Shown here: positions 26,522 to 34,927 of the stretch, piece by piece | Layout: the number at the start of each line of letters is the position of its first letter | Position numbering within the stretch: the first letter of the stretch is position 1 | Assembly: GCA_022793375.1 (NCBI GenBank) | Contig: JAAWCS010000042.1 | Span: 1-64,000 of the forward strand | Source of the DNA: Lachnospiraceae bacterium | GTDB taxonomy: Bacteria > Bacillota > Clostridia > Lachnospirales > Lachnospiraceae | Length of the DNA: 64,000 nt | Reading direction: 5' to 3' | Position numbers and translations under genes: made by a program | The notes under the pieces: model-generated | Database searches by the model: none | What the model was told of the DNA's origin: nothing | The model's input: the letters and a program-made list of their open reading frames with translations, nothing else

Positions 26522-27040
26522 TCAGCTGTTTCTCGCGCTCAGGATCGCGTAAATCCGCTCCGTAACGATGCCGCGGATAAAGATCACAATGAGACCGACA
26601 ATAAAGTATCTTACCGCAATGCCGCCCAGGGACAGGCCCAGGGTCGTCAGACCGGCCGCGATCCCTTGGTATACGAACAACTCGCCGGCGTTGGCGTGGG
26701 GGAACAGGCCGGTAACGGGATGTACAAAGCTGACTGCCGCATCGTAATACGCAGGTTTGTACTTCTCATCCACAAAACGGCCAAAGGTGTAGCACATCGG
26801 GTTCGCTAAAAACAAAACGCCCAGCACAGGCAGAATCAGATACCGCCCGAACACATTGCCCGATACCTTCTTGGCAAATCTCTCCACCTTCTCTTCACCA
26901 ATCAGCTTGATGATGGAGTTTACAAAGGTCATCAGGCAGACTACCTGAGGGATAATGCCGGTCACCCAGCCCATGAATGTCTCTCCGCCCGCTGTGAACA
27001 GAGAGATAAAGCCTTCGGCTATAGAACTGATAAATTCCAT
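26522..27040 (-). CDS. srlA: PTS glucitol/sorbitol-type EIIC
   Basis: 172 residues with about five membrane helices: MGWVTGIIPQVVCLMTFVNSIIKLIGEEKVERFA, LILPVLGVLFLANPMCYTFGRFVDEKYKPAYYDAAVSFVHPVTGLFPHANAGELFVYQGIAAGL. The latter is the family signature (PHxNxxEL(F)). It binds and moves the polyol. Order in the transcript is sorC-gutM-srlA-srlE-srlB-oxidoreductase. Confidence 0.94.
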   Translation of the reverse strand: MEFISSIAEGFISLFTAGGETFMGWVTGIIPQVVCLMTFVNSIIKLIGEEKVERFAKKVSGNVFGRYLILPVLGVLFLANPMCYTFGRFVDEKYKPAYYDAAVSFVHPVTGLFPHANAGELFVYQGIAAGLTTLGLSLGGIAVRYFIVGLIVIFIRGIVTERIYAILSARNS

Positions 27041-27163
27041 ACCTTTTCCTCCTTCTTGGAATCATACTTCTTATATGCAATAGGTGCCGTCTCTCCCCGC
27101 GGCGGGCCCTGTCCAGCGGGTACTGACGCCCTTTTACACCATTGTCGCGGCCAGCCGGCCGTC

Positions 27164-27628
27164 TCAGGAGCCGGCCTCCTGCGAGATCTCTGTAGGGCCG
27201 TCCTCATCGGTTTCCTCCGGCTCCTCCAGCGGATTCAAACGCATGGACAAGGCCTCCATAGCCTGGATATATCCCTTGTAGCGCTTCTTCTGCTTCTTAT
27301 CCATCATCAAAAATTCTTCCAGATAGTCATAGATGCTGGCGCCTGCCAGTTCCCGGCCGAGCAGTTTTTTCAGCGGATGGAATTTACTTAGAATCGTCGC
27401 CCCGTCTAGGATCTCGGCCTGTGTGATTATGCCTTCGCCGTCACAGGCGATCAGTACCAGATAGCTGGAAAAGAAATGCCCCCGCTTCTGCCCGATTCCC
27501 ACGTTTCCATATTTATGTATACGCCGGACTGCCCTTCGGTAATCCTTAATCTGTATCACGCCGCCGATGCTCTGCATCACGAACAGGGCAAAAACGACCA
27601 GAAACGCAATCTGCATCCCCTTACTCAT
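27164..27628 (-). CDS. gutM: GutM-like glucitol operon activator
   Basis: 154 residues from the ATG at 27628, which overlaps the regulator's stop codon (27625-27628). One N-terminal membrane helix (MQIAFLVVFALFVMQSIGGVIQI), then GxVGIGQKRG and SSYLVLIACDGEGIITQAEILDGATILSKFHPLKKLLGREL, the GutM core. An acidic tail of about 20 residues closes it. GutM helps activate the sorbitol operon in enterobacteria. The link to SorC by a 4-base overlap suggests both control this PTS. Confidence 0.88.
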   Translation of the reverse strand: MSKGMQIAFLVVFALFVMQSIGGVIQIKDYRRAVRRIHKYGNVGIGQKRGHFFSSYLVLIACDGEGIITQAEILDGATILSKFHPLKKLLGRELAGASIYDYLEEFLMMDKKQKKRYKGYIQAMEALSMRLNPLEEPEETDEDGPTEISQEAGS

Positions 27629-28617
27629 TGCGGACTCCTCTCGTCCAGAATTTCCAGCATACGCTGAGCACATTCCATATCGGTCACCAGCACGTTGATA
27701 AAGCCGCCGCGGATCGCCCCCAGGACCGCTTCCGCTTTGCGCACGCCGTTGGCCACGGCCACGCGCCGTTTTACCTGCTTAAATTCCTCCGGGTCAATGG
27801 AGGCTACCCGGTCGTTAAACCGATGAAAGGGTTCCATATTCCCGTCCTTATCATAAAACCGCAGGCACACATCGCCGACCGCGCCGTCGCTTACGATTTC
27901 CTCCAGGGCATTTTCATTGATATACTGCGTCATAACCAGCGTAGAACCGACGGCCGACGGCTCGCCGATCCCTACCAGCACCATCGAAAGCCCGCTGTAA
28001 TACTTAAAAATACTGCGAATCGGCATCTCCTTTAAAAATCCCTGCAGCACGGAAACTTCCGAAAAAATAGCCGGCGAAAAGAACTGAATACAGCTGCCTC
28101 CAAAAATTTCCGCCAGTTTTACAGCAATCTGATTGGCATGAATCCCTACGTTCGACATATCGTCCCGGCACAAACCGCCGAGGATCGGAACGAATGTACA
28201 GTGAATCGGTTCCTCACAGCTTCGTTTTACCCTGGTGATCGTCTGCAAGGCCGTTCCCATAGAAACGCCCACCAGATCGCCGTCTCCCAGCGTATGGCAC
28301 ATATACGCCATCGCCTTCTCCCCCAGCCGCCGACTCTTGTCCTCGTCCGTGTCAAAGGGGTCGTTCTCCGCGATAATAATTTCTTTTAATCCAAGCCGGC
28401 GCTCCAATTCCCGTTCCATATCGCCATACGTCAATAATCCCGGATTGCAAATCTCAATCTTGACGATTCCCAGTTCCTTTCCCAGCTGAAGCATCCGCGA
28501 TACGCTCGCCCGGGAAATGCTCAGATACTCTGCGATTTCCTGCTGCCGCATTTCATCTTCATAATACAAACTGCAACATTTGTAAACCAGACGAATATCA
28601 TCTACAAACTTTTTCAT
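27625..28617 (-). CDS. SorC-family sugar-responsive transcription regulator
   Basis: 330 residues from the ATG at 28617, which has GGGGGAG. N-terminal HTH: YYEDEMRQQEIAEYLSISRASVSRMLQLGKELGIVKIEI. The effector domain (about 60-330) has GDGDLVGVSMGTALQTI and TFVPILGGL, as in DeoR/SorC sugar-phosphate sensors. First gene of the PTS operon, so it is probably an autoregulated controller sensing the phosphorylated polyol. Confidence 0.93.
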   Translation of the reverse strand: MKKFVDDIRLVYKCCSLYYEDEMRQQEIAEYLSISRASVSRMLQLGKELGIVKIEICNPGLLTYGDMERELERRLGLKEIIIAENDPFDTDEDKSRRLGEKAMAYMCHTLGDGDLVGVSMGTALQTITRVKRSCEEPIHCTFVPILGGLCRDDMSNVGIHANQIAVKLAEIFGGSCIQFFSPAIFSEVSVLQGFLKEMPIRSIFKYYSGLSMVLVGIGEPSAVGSTLVMTQYINENALEEIVSDGAVGDVCLRFYDKDGNMEPFHRFNDRVASIDPEEFKQVKRRVAVANGVRKAEAVLGAIRGGFINVLVTDMECAQRMLEILDERSPQ

Positions 28618-28701
28618 GTAACACTCCCCCGGTGGATATGCGCATTCTGCTGTATTTTCTGTCAATTTATGGGTAACATCCTATTTATTTTTTCTGTTTT
28701 T

Positions 28702-28730
28702 ATTTTACTGATCCAAATCTCCCTTGTCAA
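28702..28730 (-). promoter_or_regulatory. Promoter of the sorC-gutM-PTS operon
   Basis: Minus-strand TTGACA (28725-28730), 17-bp spacer, TAAAAT (28702-28707). AT-rich sequence with short repeats of ACTTA/TTAAGT lies upstream (28735-28795) and is a likely SorC operator area. Confidence 0.75.
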
Positions 28731-28822
28731 TCTTTTTAAAATAAGTAAATGTATAAGTGATGTTTTGTGATTTTTTTACTTAATCATTTGTTCAATATGG
28801 AGGGGGACTGTTAAATGAAGCA

Positions 28823-29503
28823 TCAAAGTTTGATCCTTGATTTGTTCTTTTGGTAAAAAAGAGCCCCCGCCGCCAGCAGCAGGCCCGCGGCCGACAGCCA
28901 GAGTTTTGGCCCGTATTCTCCCCTGGTCATAGAAAAGAGATAGAAATTCCCCAACTCAGGCCCCATGCCGATATTGAGCGCGTAATACAAAATCGGCGGC
29001 ATATAACCGATCACCGTATTGCCGCACAGCGCCGACGTAAACATGCCCAGCGCTCCCAAAAACCAGGAATCGGCCAGCGTTCCCAGCGCCAACAGAAGCG
29101 TCACATGGCAATTGCGCATCCCCATATACAGACTGAACAAACCGATCAGCAAAAGCACGACCGCCGCTCCGACGGCGGTCCGGATCCCGTATATCCTTGT
29201 CGTACTGATATATTTGGACGATACCAGGTCGTTGATCTCTTCGTTCTGCTCCGGCCTGAACACCGGCGTTAACAGAATGACGCCGATCAGCGAAACAAAC
29301 ATCTCCAGCGGCAGGGCCGCGGCCTGTTCCTCCAGATTTGACGTTCCGACCAATACGGGGGTCAGCAGGCACCAGACGGCCGCCGCCCCGATGGTCAAAA
29401 GTGAATTATGTCTCAGATTGATGCAGGCGACTTCCCAGACCGGAAAGCGCTCTTTTAAAGGTTCCCTTGCCACTGTTTTTTCCTCTCCTTCTCTTTTTTT
29501 CAT
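28823..29503 (-). CDS. ABC transporter membrane protein (second permease)
   Basis: 226 residues if read from 29503; a GTG at 29473 with AAGGAGAGG just before it is an alternative start. Five to six hydrophobic helices (SLLTIGAAAVWCLLTPVLVG, AVVLLLIGLFSLYMGM). No ATP-binding motifs. It overlaps the end of the larger permease gene by 70-98 bases, so the pair is probably co-translated as two halves of one exporter with the ATPase upstream. Substrate unknown. Confidence 0.75.
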   Translation of the reverse strand: MKKREGEEKTVAREPLKERFPVWEVACINLRHNSLLTIGAAAVWCLLTPVLVGTSNLEEQAAALPLEMFVSLIGVILLTPVFRPEQNEEINDLVSSKYISTTRIYGIRTAVGAAVVLLLIGLFSLYMGMRNCHVTLLLALGTLADSWFLGALGMFTSALCGNTVIGYMPPILYYALNIGMGPELGNFYLFSMTRGEYGPKLWLSAAGLLLAAGALFYQKNKSRIKL

Positions 29504-30761
29504 ATACCAGCACCGTCAGCGCAATCAGAACCAGAGACAGTCCTGCAAACAGCAGACGGTTTTTTACCAGATCGGCGGCGTGTACCTGAAAATCCCCGGT
29601 TCGAAACCACGAGTGTATTCCCGCATTGTGGCGCGGCGCCAGGCGAAACAGCGCATAGCCCGACGAGACCGTCCTCAGTCCCTGATTGAGATCCACAAGC
29701 CACCAAAGCCCCTGCACGGCCACAGCCGCCGGCGTACCGGTCAGCTCGGTCAAAAACATGCCCACTGCCGTGGATATCATCACGCCCGGCAGCAGCCAGC
29801 CAAAATCATATGCAAGCGGGGCCAGATAATCCAGCCGAATCCCTTTATAAAGGCCCCACACCTGGATATTGGACAGATACGACAGAAGCACTACCGGCAG
29901 CATGGCGGCCGTAAGCAGCGCCAGATAGCGGACCGTCACAATCCGAAGCGACGAAATCGGCCTGGCATAGATCAGCTCTTCCATCTGTGCCTGCCGGTCC
30001 TTCATACAAAGGATCACTGCCAAAAAAACCGGCAGCAGTGACAAGGTCATAACGCCGGCATAGTCGCAGAAGAGACGGGCATAGCCGCCGGTAATCCGAT
30101 CGGAATAGACGGCCAGGTCGTAGCGTTCAAGCGCCTCCTCGTATGTCAGCGGAGTTGAGCTGAAGCCGGACAGCGAAGCGGCTTCATAAGAAGAGCCGCC
30201 GCCCAGCAGATCGTCCGCCTGCTGCATCCGTTCTTGAAACTGCGCATAATCCATATCCGCGCGCACCGCAGGATGAAGTTCGTCCGCATTCTCCTGCGGC
30301 TCTTTATCCGCCGGGGAGACAATCAATCCGCCGTCGCCGTCCGGTTCCATTTGCATGTTTCCGCCTATTTCCATTGTCATCTGGCCGGAATTCTCATGAT
30401 CCTCTCCGGCTCTGCCGGACAAAAGCGTCTCCGCTTCGATTCCCGTAAGTTCGGAAAGGATCTCTGCCATCTGCGCCTGTTCCTGCTCATCCAGCTTTAC
30501 GTGCCGGATAAATCCGATCGGATAGGTGACATAATCGTTTTCGCAAAACTCGGCCCACAGCGCTTCAAGGGCCGCCGGCATAATCTGCTCAGGAATCTCC
30601 GCCGCCTTTACGCCGTAGTTTTCGCCCGGCTGCGGCTTTTCAAGCCGTTCCTCCCCAAACCGGAACACGCCCTGCGAATACAGGCCAATAGAAACGGCCG
30701 CCACAAATAAAAGCCAGGGAACCGAGCGAACGATTTTTTTTACTTCGTGCCAAAATAACAT
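29406..30761 (-). CDS. ABC transporter permease with large extracytoplasmic loop
   Basis: 451 residues. Helix 1 is SVPWLLFVAAVSIGLYSQGVF, then a soluble region of about 180 residues. A cluster of helices follows from about 220 (YAGVMTLSLLPVFLAVILCMKDRQAQMEELIYARPISS), the ABC-2-type layout in which the cytoplasmic loop contacts the ATPase. The start has GGGAGGTGAACCGGC and overlaps the ATPase gene by 22 bases. Probably exports a peptide or lipid; next to a two-component system. Confidence 0.82.
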   Translation of the reverse strand: MLFWHEVKKIVRSVPWLLFVAAVSIGLYSQGVFRFGEERLEKPQPGENYGVKAAEIPEQIMPAALEALWAEFCENDYVTYPIGFIRHVKLDEQEQAQMAEILSELTGIEAETLLSGRAGEDHENSGQMTMEIGGNMQMEPDGDGGLIVSPADKEPQENADELHPAVRADMDYAQFQERMQQADDLLGGGSSYEAASLSGFSSTPLTYEEALERYDLAVYSDRITGGYARLFCDYAGVMTLSLLPVFLAVILCMKDRQAQMEELIYARPISSLRIVTVRYLALLTAAMLPVVLLSYLSNIQVWGLYKGIRLDYLAPLAYDFGWLLPGVMISTAVGMFLTELTGTPAAVAVQGLWWLVDLNQGLRTVSSGYALFRLAPRHNAGIHSWFRTGDFQVHAADLVKNRLLFAGLSLVLIALTVLVYEKKRRRGKNSGKGTFKRALSGLGSRLHQSET

Positions 30762-31669
30762 GCCGGTTCACCTCCCTCTTCGTTTTGCGCCGGCGCCCCC
30801 TGCACGCCGTGGGCACGCAGATACAGCATATAGGCGTCCTCCAGGTTTGCCTCACAGGGTTTTGCCCCCGCCACCGGCTCATCCGCTACAAACCGAATCT
30901 GCACCCGGCCGCCCTGCGTATGCATGCCGGTAATCGACAATTCCCTCTTCCACCGGGACAGTTCTTTTCCCGGCGCCGTCAGCGTAAATACCCGCCCTTG
31001 TGCCGTCTGCAGAAGCTTCTCCACCGTACCGTTATAAATGACCCGTCCTTTATCAATGATGACGATATCCTCGCAGGCGGCTTCGATATCTCCCACGATA
31101 TGCGTAGACAGAAGCACAATCCGTTCCTGCGCCAGTTCAGCCAGCAGATTGCGGAAGCGGACCCGCTCCTCCGGGTCCAGCCCTGCGGTCGGCTCATCCA
31201 CGATCAGCACCCGCGGATTGTTCAAAAGCGCCTGCGCGATTCCCAGCCGTCGCTTCATGCCGCCGGAAAGAGCCTTTACTTTCTTGTCCCGATGCTCCGT
31301 CAAATTCACCCAGGCCAGAAGCGAAGAGACGCGTTCCTTTCTCTGCGCCTTCGTAAGCCCCGAAAGGATCGCCAGATAGTCCATCGCCTCCTCGACCTTC
31401 ATGGACGGATAGAGCGAAAATTCCTGCGGCAGATAACCGATGATCCGGCGGATTTCCTTCGCGTTCTCAATCGGAATCCCGCAAACAAAAATCTCTCCCT
31501 CCTGTTTGGGCAAAAGGGCCGCCAGCGTCCTCATAAGCGTCGTTTTTCCCGCGCCGTTGCGCCCCAGAAGTCCAAACATTCCCGGCCCAATGGAAAGCTC
31601 CACGTTACACAAGGCCTGTTTTTTGCCGTAAAATTTGTTTAAACCTTTGACTTTAATACAATCGTCCAT
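30740..31669 (-). CDS. ABC transporter ATP-binding protein
   Basis: 309 residues. Walker A GRNGAGKTTLMRT, Q-loop YLPQEFSLYPSM, signature LSGGMKRRLGIAQALLNNPRVLIVDEPTAGLDPEERVRF and H-loop LLSTHIVGDIEAACE. The C-terminal 80 residues resemble the regulatory tail of bacitracin/lantibiotic-type exporters. AGGAGG precedes the ATG. It should energise the two permeases that follow. Confidence 0.94.
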   Translation of the reverse strand: MDDCIKVKGLNKFYGKKQALCNVELSIGPGMFGLLGRNGAGKTTLMRTLAALLPKQEGEIFVCGIPIENAKEIRRIIGYLPQEFSLYPSMKVEEAMDYLAILSGLTKAQRKERVSSLLAWVNLTEHRDKKVKALSGGMKRRLGIAQALLNNPRVLIVDEPTAGLDPEERVRFRNLLAELAQERIVLLSTHIVGDIEAACEDIVIIDKGRVIYNGTVEKLLQTAQGRVFTLTAPGKELSRWKRELSITGMHTQGGRVQIRFVADEPVAGAKPCEANLEDAYMLYLRAHGVQGAPAQNEEGGEPACYFGTK

Positions 31670-31737
31670 TCAAAAACCTCCTCAATGATTACGATATCCC
31701 TAAACATACAAAGAGATTTTCAACTTTTCATCTACTA

Positions 31738-31937
31738 TGAAAGCCCCGGACGGCGGCTGTGTGGATGGGCGCATGTATGCGCACAGCCATACAGACATCG
31801 GACGGGCAAGACGGTATGAGTATGTAGGGCGATAGCCCGGAATACGAATACCGGCGGCGATCACGGGAGCCTAAAGGGCGGAGTGATCGGCTTTCAGCGC
31901 CTTCGCCCCCGCATCCCCAAACCTCCACTCCCTCGCC
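31738..31937. other. Gene-free, hairpin-rich spacer
   Basis: About 200 bases between the ABC gene cluster and the two-component system. Several small stems are visible: GCGCATGTATGCGC, GGGCGATAGCCC, and CGATCAC (from 31858) with GTGATCG (near 31885). No gene, riboswitch or tRNA is recognised. The diverged third copy of the 78-bp repeat abuts its right end. Confidence 0.5.
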
Positions 31938-32017
31938 CACCGCTCGGCTTTCGCCTCACTGCACGCGGCATTCGCCGAGTGAGAGCGTAAACGCTCTCGT
32001 TCGGCTCATTGCTCGCG
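31938..32017. repeat. 78-bp structured repeat, third copy
   Basis: Matches the tandem units at 23516-23671 except for a few bases (CTCACTGCACGCG against CTCGCTGAACGCG). The core hairpin GAGAGCGTAAACGCTCTC is intact. As at the other locus it begins, on the minus strand, a few bases after the U-tract of an operon terminator. Confidence 0.85.
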
Positions 32018-32023
32018 TAAAAG

Positions 32024-32050
32024 CAAAAAAAATGCGCCCCCCAGCGCATC
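32024..32050 (-). terminator. Terminator of the two-component operon
   Basis: GATGCGC/GCGCAT stem (32032-32037 with 32044-32049) followed on the minus strand by TTTTTTTT, 12 bases after the histidine kinase stop codon. Confidence 0.85.
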
Positions 32051-32061
32051 AAAAAACCATC

Positions 32062-33249
32062 TTACCCCAATCCAAAAACCGCCACAACTACCGCTCCCCC
32101 GTCATTTTCCAGCCGGACAAATCCGCCATGCTTCTCGCAGAGAATCTTGCAGATATTTAACCCCAAGCCAAAATGCTCTTCGTTTGTCTCCCGCACGGTT
32201 TTATAAAACGGTTTAACGGCATCTCTCAAATCCTCGTTTGTAAATCCGTCCCCATCGTCCGCCACTGTCAGATACAAATCCCCCTCCCGCACCCGGACCG
32301 CCGCCGTAATCCTCTCCCTGGCAAAGCGGACCGCATTGGACAGCAGGTTTTCATAGACCTCCCAAACGACCGCCGTATCCACACACAAAGCCGTCTCTTC
32401 CCCGTCGCAAGCCGGGCAGACAAACTTCTTTTCAGAGCAAAGCACTTCCCCGGTCTCTGCCAGCTGCTGCCAAAGGCTGCCCAGGGAAATCGATATCCGG
32501 TGGATTTCCATATCCTCCAACCGCTGCAGAGCCCCCATCTTTTTTACATACGTTTCCAGCCTTCCGATATGACGATTCATCCGTTCGGCCGTTTCGATCA
32601 CCTTGTTTTCCGACATCTTCGGCGCATACCGCATCAATAGTTCGCTCTGCCCCTTTAAGACCGTCAGCGGCGTCCGCAAGTCATGGGAAAAAGCCGCGTT
32701 CAGCCGGCGGCGTTCCTCCATCTGCCGCCAGAGCTCCTCCTCATTCTCCCGCAGCGCCAGCCGCATTTTCTCAAAAGAAGCGCACAGCTGCCCCAGTTCG
32801 TCCTCCCTGTCATAAACAACCCGAAAATCCAGATTGTTCTGCGCGATCTCGCCGGCCGCATGCGCCAAAATCGCAAACGGCTTCTGCAGATACCTCCTAT
32901 AAAACAGCGCGCTGGTTAACAGGATGCTGAGGATAAAGCAAATCGGATACACGGCAAGGCGGAAAAACCCCAGCCCATCGTACAAAACCATTTCCAGGGA
33001 GCCAGAGGCTTTCATGCCGTCAAAGGCAATTTCAAATTGGACCTTTTCATGCCCCGGCATAATCCCTGTTTCGTCAATCACATATTTGTATTCGGTCCCG
33101 TACTTCTCATATAAACAGGCCTGCCCCCACTGGCAGCATCCGGAAAGCAAAAGAGACGGCAAAAGGGCCGAAAAAATGCAGCCCGCAATCGCCCTCGCAA
33201 ACGCTGTTTTCAACGAGCGGCTTTCCAGCAATTGTTTCACTTTACCCAT
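32062..33249 (-). CDS. Sensor histidine kinase
   Basis: About 395 residues from the ATG at 33249; a TTG six codons earlier is less likely. Two membrane helices (AIAGCIFSALLPSLLLSGC near 25 and FFRLAVYPICFILSILLTSALFY near 110) frame an extracytoplasmic loop of about 70 residues. Then come a HAMP region, the H-box AAFSHDLRTPLTVLKGQ and an ATPase domain with ENLLSNAVRFA and DDGDGF. Paired with the response regulator just upstream (13-base overlap). The nearby ABC exporter is its likely output or sensing partner. Confidence 0.93.
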   Translation of the reverse strand: MGKVKQLLESRSLKTAFARAIAGCIFSALLPSLLLSGCCQWGQACLYEKYGTEYKYVIDETGIMPGHEKVQFEIAFDGMKASGSLEMVLYDGLGFFRLAVYPICFILSILLTSALFYRRYLQKPFAILAHAAGEIAQNNLDFRVVYDREDELGQLCASFEKMRLALRENEEELWRQMEERRRLNAAFSHDLRTPLTVLKGQSELLMRYAPKMSENKVIETAERMNRHIGRLETYVKKMGALQRLEDMEIHRISISLGSLWQQLAETGEVLCSEKKFVCPACDGEETALCVDTAVVWEVYENLLSNAVRFARERITAAVRVREGDLYLTVADDGDGFTNEDLRDAVKPFYKTVRETNEEHFGLGLNICKILCEKHGGFVRLENDGGAVVVAVFGLG

Positions 33250-33911
33250 TGGTATCCTACTCCCCAAACCGTTTTTACATAGGGCCGCGCGCCGGCTTTT
33301 GCCATCTTGACCCGGATCCGGCGGATGTGTTCGGCCACGACCGAGGAATCCCCGTCGCTGTCGTACCCCCAGATTCGTTCATAAATCCGTTCTTTGCTGA
33401 AAATCTGCCCCGCGTAGCCGGATAACAATTCAATAATATCAAACTCTTTTTTCGCCAGCGCCACTTCTTTTTCCTTTATATACAGCTGCCGTTTGGTATA
33501 ATCAATCGCCAGCGTATCATCTAAGTACACCTTGGGTGACCCGCTTTTGCGGCGTTCCCGCCGCAGATGGGCCGCCACGCGCGCGCCCAGCTCCTCCAGC
33601 GAAAACGGTTTTACAATATAGTCGTCCCCGCCCAGGCCAAGGCCGCGGATTCGGTCGTTTTCCTCCGTCCGCGCCGTCAGGAACAAAATCGGACAGCTGA
33701 CAAACTCCCGAATCCGCGTACAGACCTCAAGCCCGTCTATGTCCGGCATATTGATGTCCAGCAGAATCAAAGAAGGCTGCCCCGCCGCCTTTTCCAGCGC
33801 TTCACGGCCGTTAGCGGCTGTTATTACGCGATAGTCGTTGTATAAAAAATAGTCCTCCAGGGTTGAAAGGATATCGGCTTCATCGTCGATAATCAAAATT
33901 GTATCCTGCAT
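33237..33911 (-). CDS. OmpR/PhoB-family response regulator
   Basis: 224 residues. The receiver has acidic pocket IIDDEAD, phospho-Asp in LILLDINMPDIDG and Lys in YIVKPFSLEELGARV. The winged-helix domain (about 125-224) ends AEHIRRIRVKMAKAGARPYVKTVWGVGYQW. First gene of the two-component operon. Confidence 0.96.
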   Translation of the reverse strand: MQDTILIIDDEADILSTLEDYFLYNDYRVITAANGREALEKAAGQPSLILLDINMPDIDGLEVCTRIREFVSCPILFLTARTEENDRIRGLGLGGDDYIVKPFSLEELGARVAAHLRRERRKSGSPKVYLDDTLAIDYTKRQLYIKEKEVALAKKEFDIIELLSGYAGQIFSKERIYERIWGYDSDGDSSVVAEHIRRIRVKMAKAGARPYVKTVWGVGYQWVK

Positions 33912-33977
33912 TTTAGGCGCCTCCGAAAATGAATAAAACTTTTTTCCGTCTGAACGATATCACAAAGAAATAGAATA

Positions 33978-34015
33978 GACAGAATGATGAAAGTTTTTTC
34001 TCCCATCATTCTGTC
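33978..34015. terminator. Perfect 12-bp inverted repeat, likely terminator of the toxin-antitoxin operon
   Basis: GACAGAATGATG (33978-33989) pairs with CATCATTCTGTC (34004-34015). On the minus strand TATTCTATTTC follows, a weak U-rich tail. It lies 63 bases past the antitoxin stop and about 65 bases before the response-regulator ATG, so an operator role is also possible. Confidence 0.55.
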
Positions 34016-34077
34016 TTGGCCAAATTTTATAGGGTTTAACTGACAACCCCTCCTACTGAATACAGTGGCAAAGAAAT

Positions 34078-34287
34078 TTAAAATCCAAACATTTGACGAA
34101 TTTCTTCATCTGTAAATTCTTTTTCTTCATTTTCATATTTTTCTCTGGTATAATCCCCAGACCCTCCATTATCAAATTGTTCTAAAAACTTGATGGTCCC
34201 GGTTATACCTAATGCCTGTTTCAACGCACCCAATCCATTTCTCTGTATTTCTACACTATTGCTTACATTTAATCTCGCCGAAATCAT
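34078..34287 (-). CDS. Putative antitoxin of PIN-domain module
   Basis: 69 residues from the ATG at 34287, overlapping the toxin stop codon by 4 bases. MISARLNVSNSVEIQRNGLGALKQALGITGTIKFLEQFDNGGSGDYTREKYE... is partly basic at the N-terminus and acidic at the C-terminus (EEKEFTDEEIRQMF), a usual antitoxin layout. No DNA-binding fold is certain. Called from size and coupling. Confidence 0.65.
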   Translation of the reverse strand: MISARLNVSNSVEIQRNGLGALKQALGITGTIKFLEQFDNGGSGDYTREKYENEEKEFTDEEIRQMFGF

Positions 34288-34727
34288 AAATATAGCACCT
34301 CCAATAACCATTGATTTGGTCCTGATACGTTCGTGTATGTCTTTATACGACTACAATTATTCATAAATTTTCTATCTGTTGTCAATAATACATCTACTTT
34401 ACCTGCTTCGGCACAAGCCAGATGCAGACTATCTTTATACTTTATATTGGAACAATGTCGAATCTCTTCAGACCGTTCTAAGATCTGTGAAGTAATTTTC
34501 ACCTCTTCCGAACACAGTCCATATACCATTTGCAGTACAGAACGCTTATACAAATCCTGAGTATCAGCCATCTCCCTTACAAGCATTTGGCTCCCAATTA
34601 TCTGAATAGCCGACTGTTCTGCCAATTCTAAAATGAGCATAATCGAATTCCGCTCATAATATATCTGTGAATAGCTACGGTCATCCAACAGACGATTATA
34701 ACAGCAATTATCCAGATAGATTTTCAT
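34284..34727 (-). CDS. PIN-domain ribonuclease toxin
   Basis: 147 residues from the ATG at 34727. PIN fold: MKIYLDNCCYNRLLDD (first Asp), SQMLVREMADT (Glu), KYKDSLHLACAEAGKVDVLLTTDRKFMN (Asp..., TTDxxF). Such VapC-like nucleases cut tRNA or mRNA and are held by the partner antitoxin. Toxin-first gene order is the reverse of most vapBC pairs. GC is lower than in the neighbours, suggesting transfer. Confidence 0.85.
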   Translation of the reverse strand: MKIYLDNCCYNRLLDDRSYSQIYYERNSIMLILELAEQSAIQIIGSQMLVREMADTQDLYKRSVLQMVYGLCSEEVKITSQILERSEEIRHCSNIKYKDSLHLACAEAGKVDVLLTTDRKFMNNCSRIKTYTNVSGPNQWLLEVLYL

Positions 34728-34749
34728 TTTGTACCCCCATCTGTCTTTT

Positions 34750-34778
34750 ATTATAGAGTAAAAGTTCCAGAAAATCAA
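34750..34778 (-). promoter_or_regulatory. Promoter of the PIN toxin-antitoxin operon
   Basis: Minus-strand TTGATT (34773-34778), 17-bp spacer, TATAAT (34750-34755), followed by a GGGGG-containing ribosome site before the ATG. Confidence 0.8.
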
Positions 34779-34846
34779 CTACTATTGACTCCCTGCTCAA
34801 ACATCCGTTCTGATATAATTATTGATCCATTGTTTCTATAATAATA

Positions 34847-34891
34847 CAAAAAGAAGCAGGCCAACGAATTATTTTATTCATCAGCCTGCTT
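34847..34891 (-). terminator. Terminator of spoVAC
   Basis: AAGCAGGC (34854-34861) pairs with GCCTGCTT (34884-34891); the minus-strand tail is CTTTTTG. Confidence 0.8.
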
Positions 34892-34927
34892 GTAGAACCG
34901 ATTACCAAATTATCTTTTTATTTGTTG

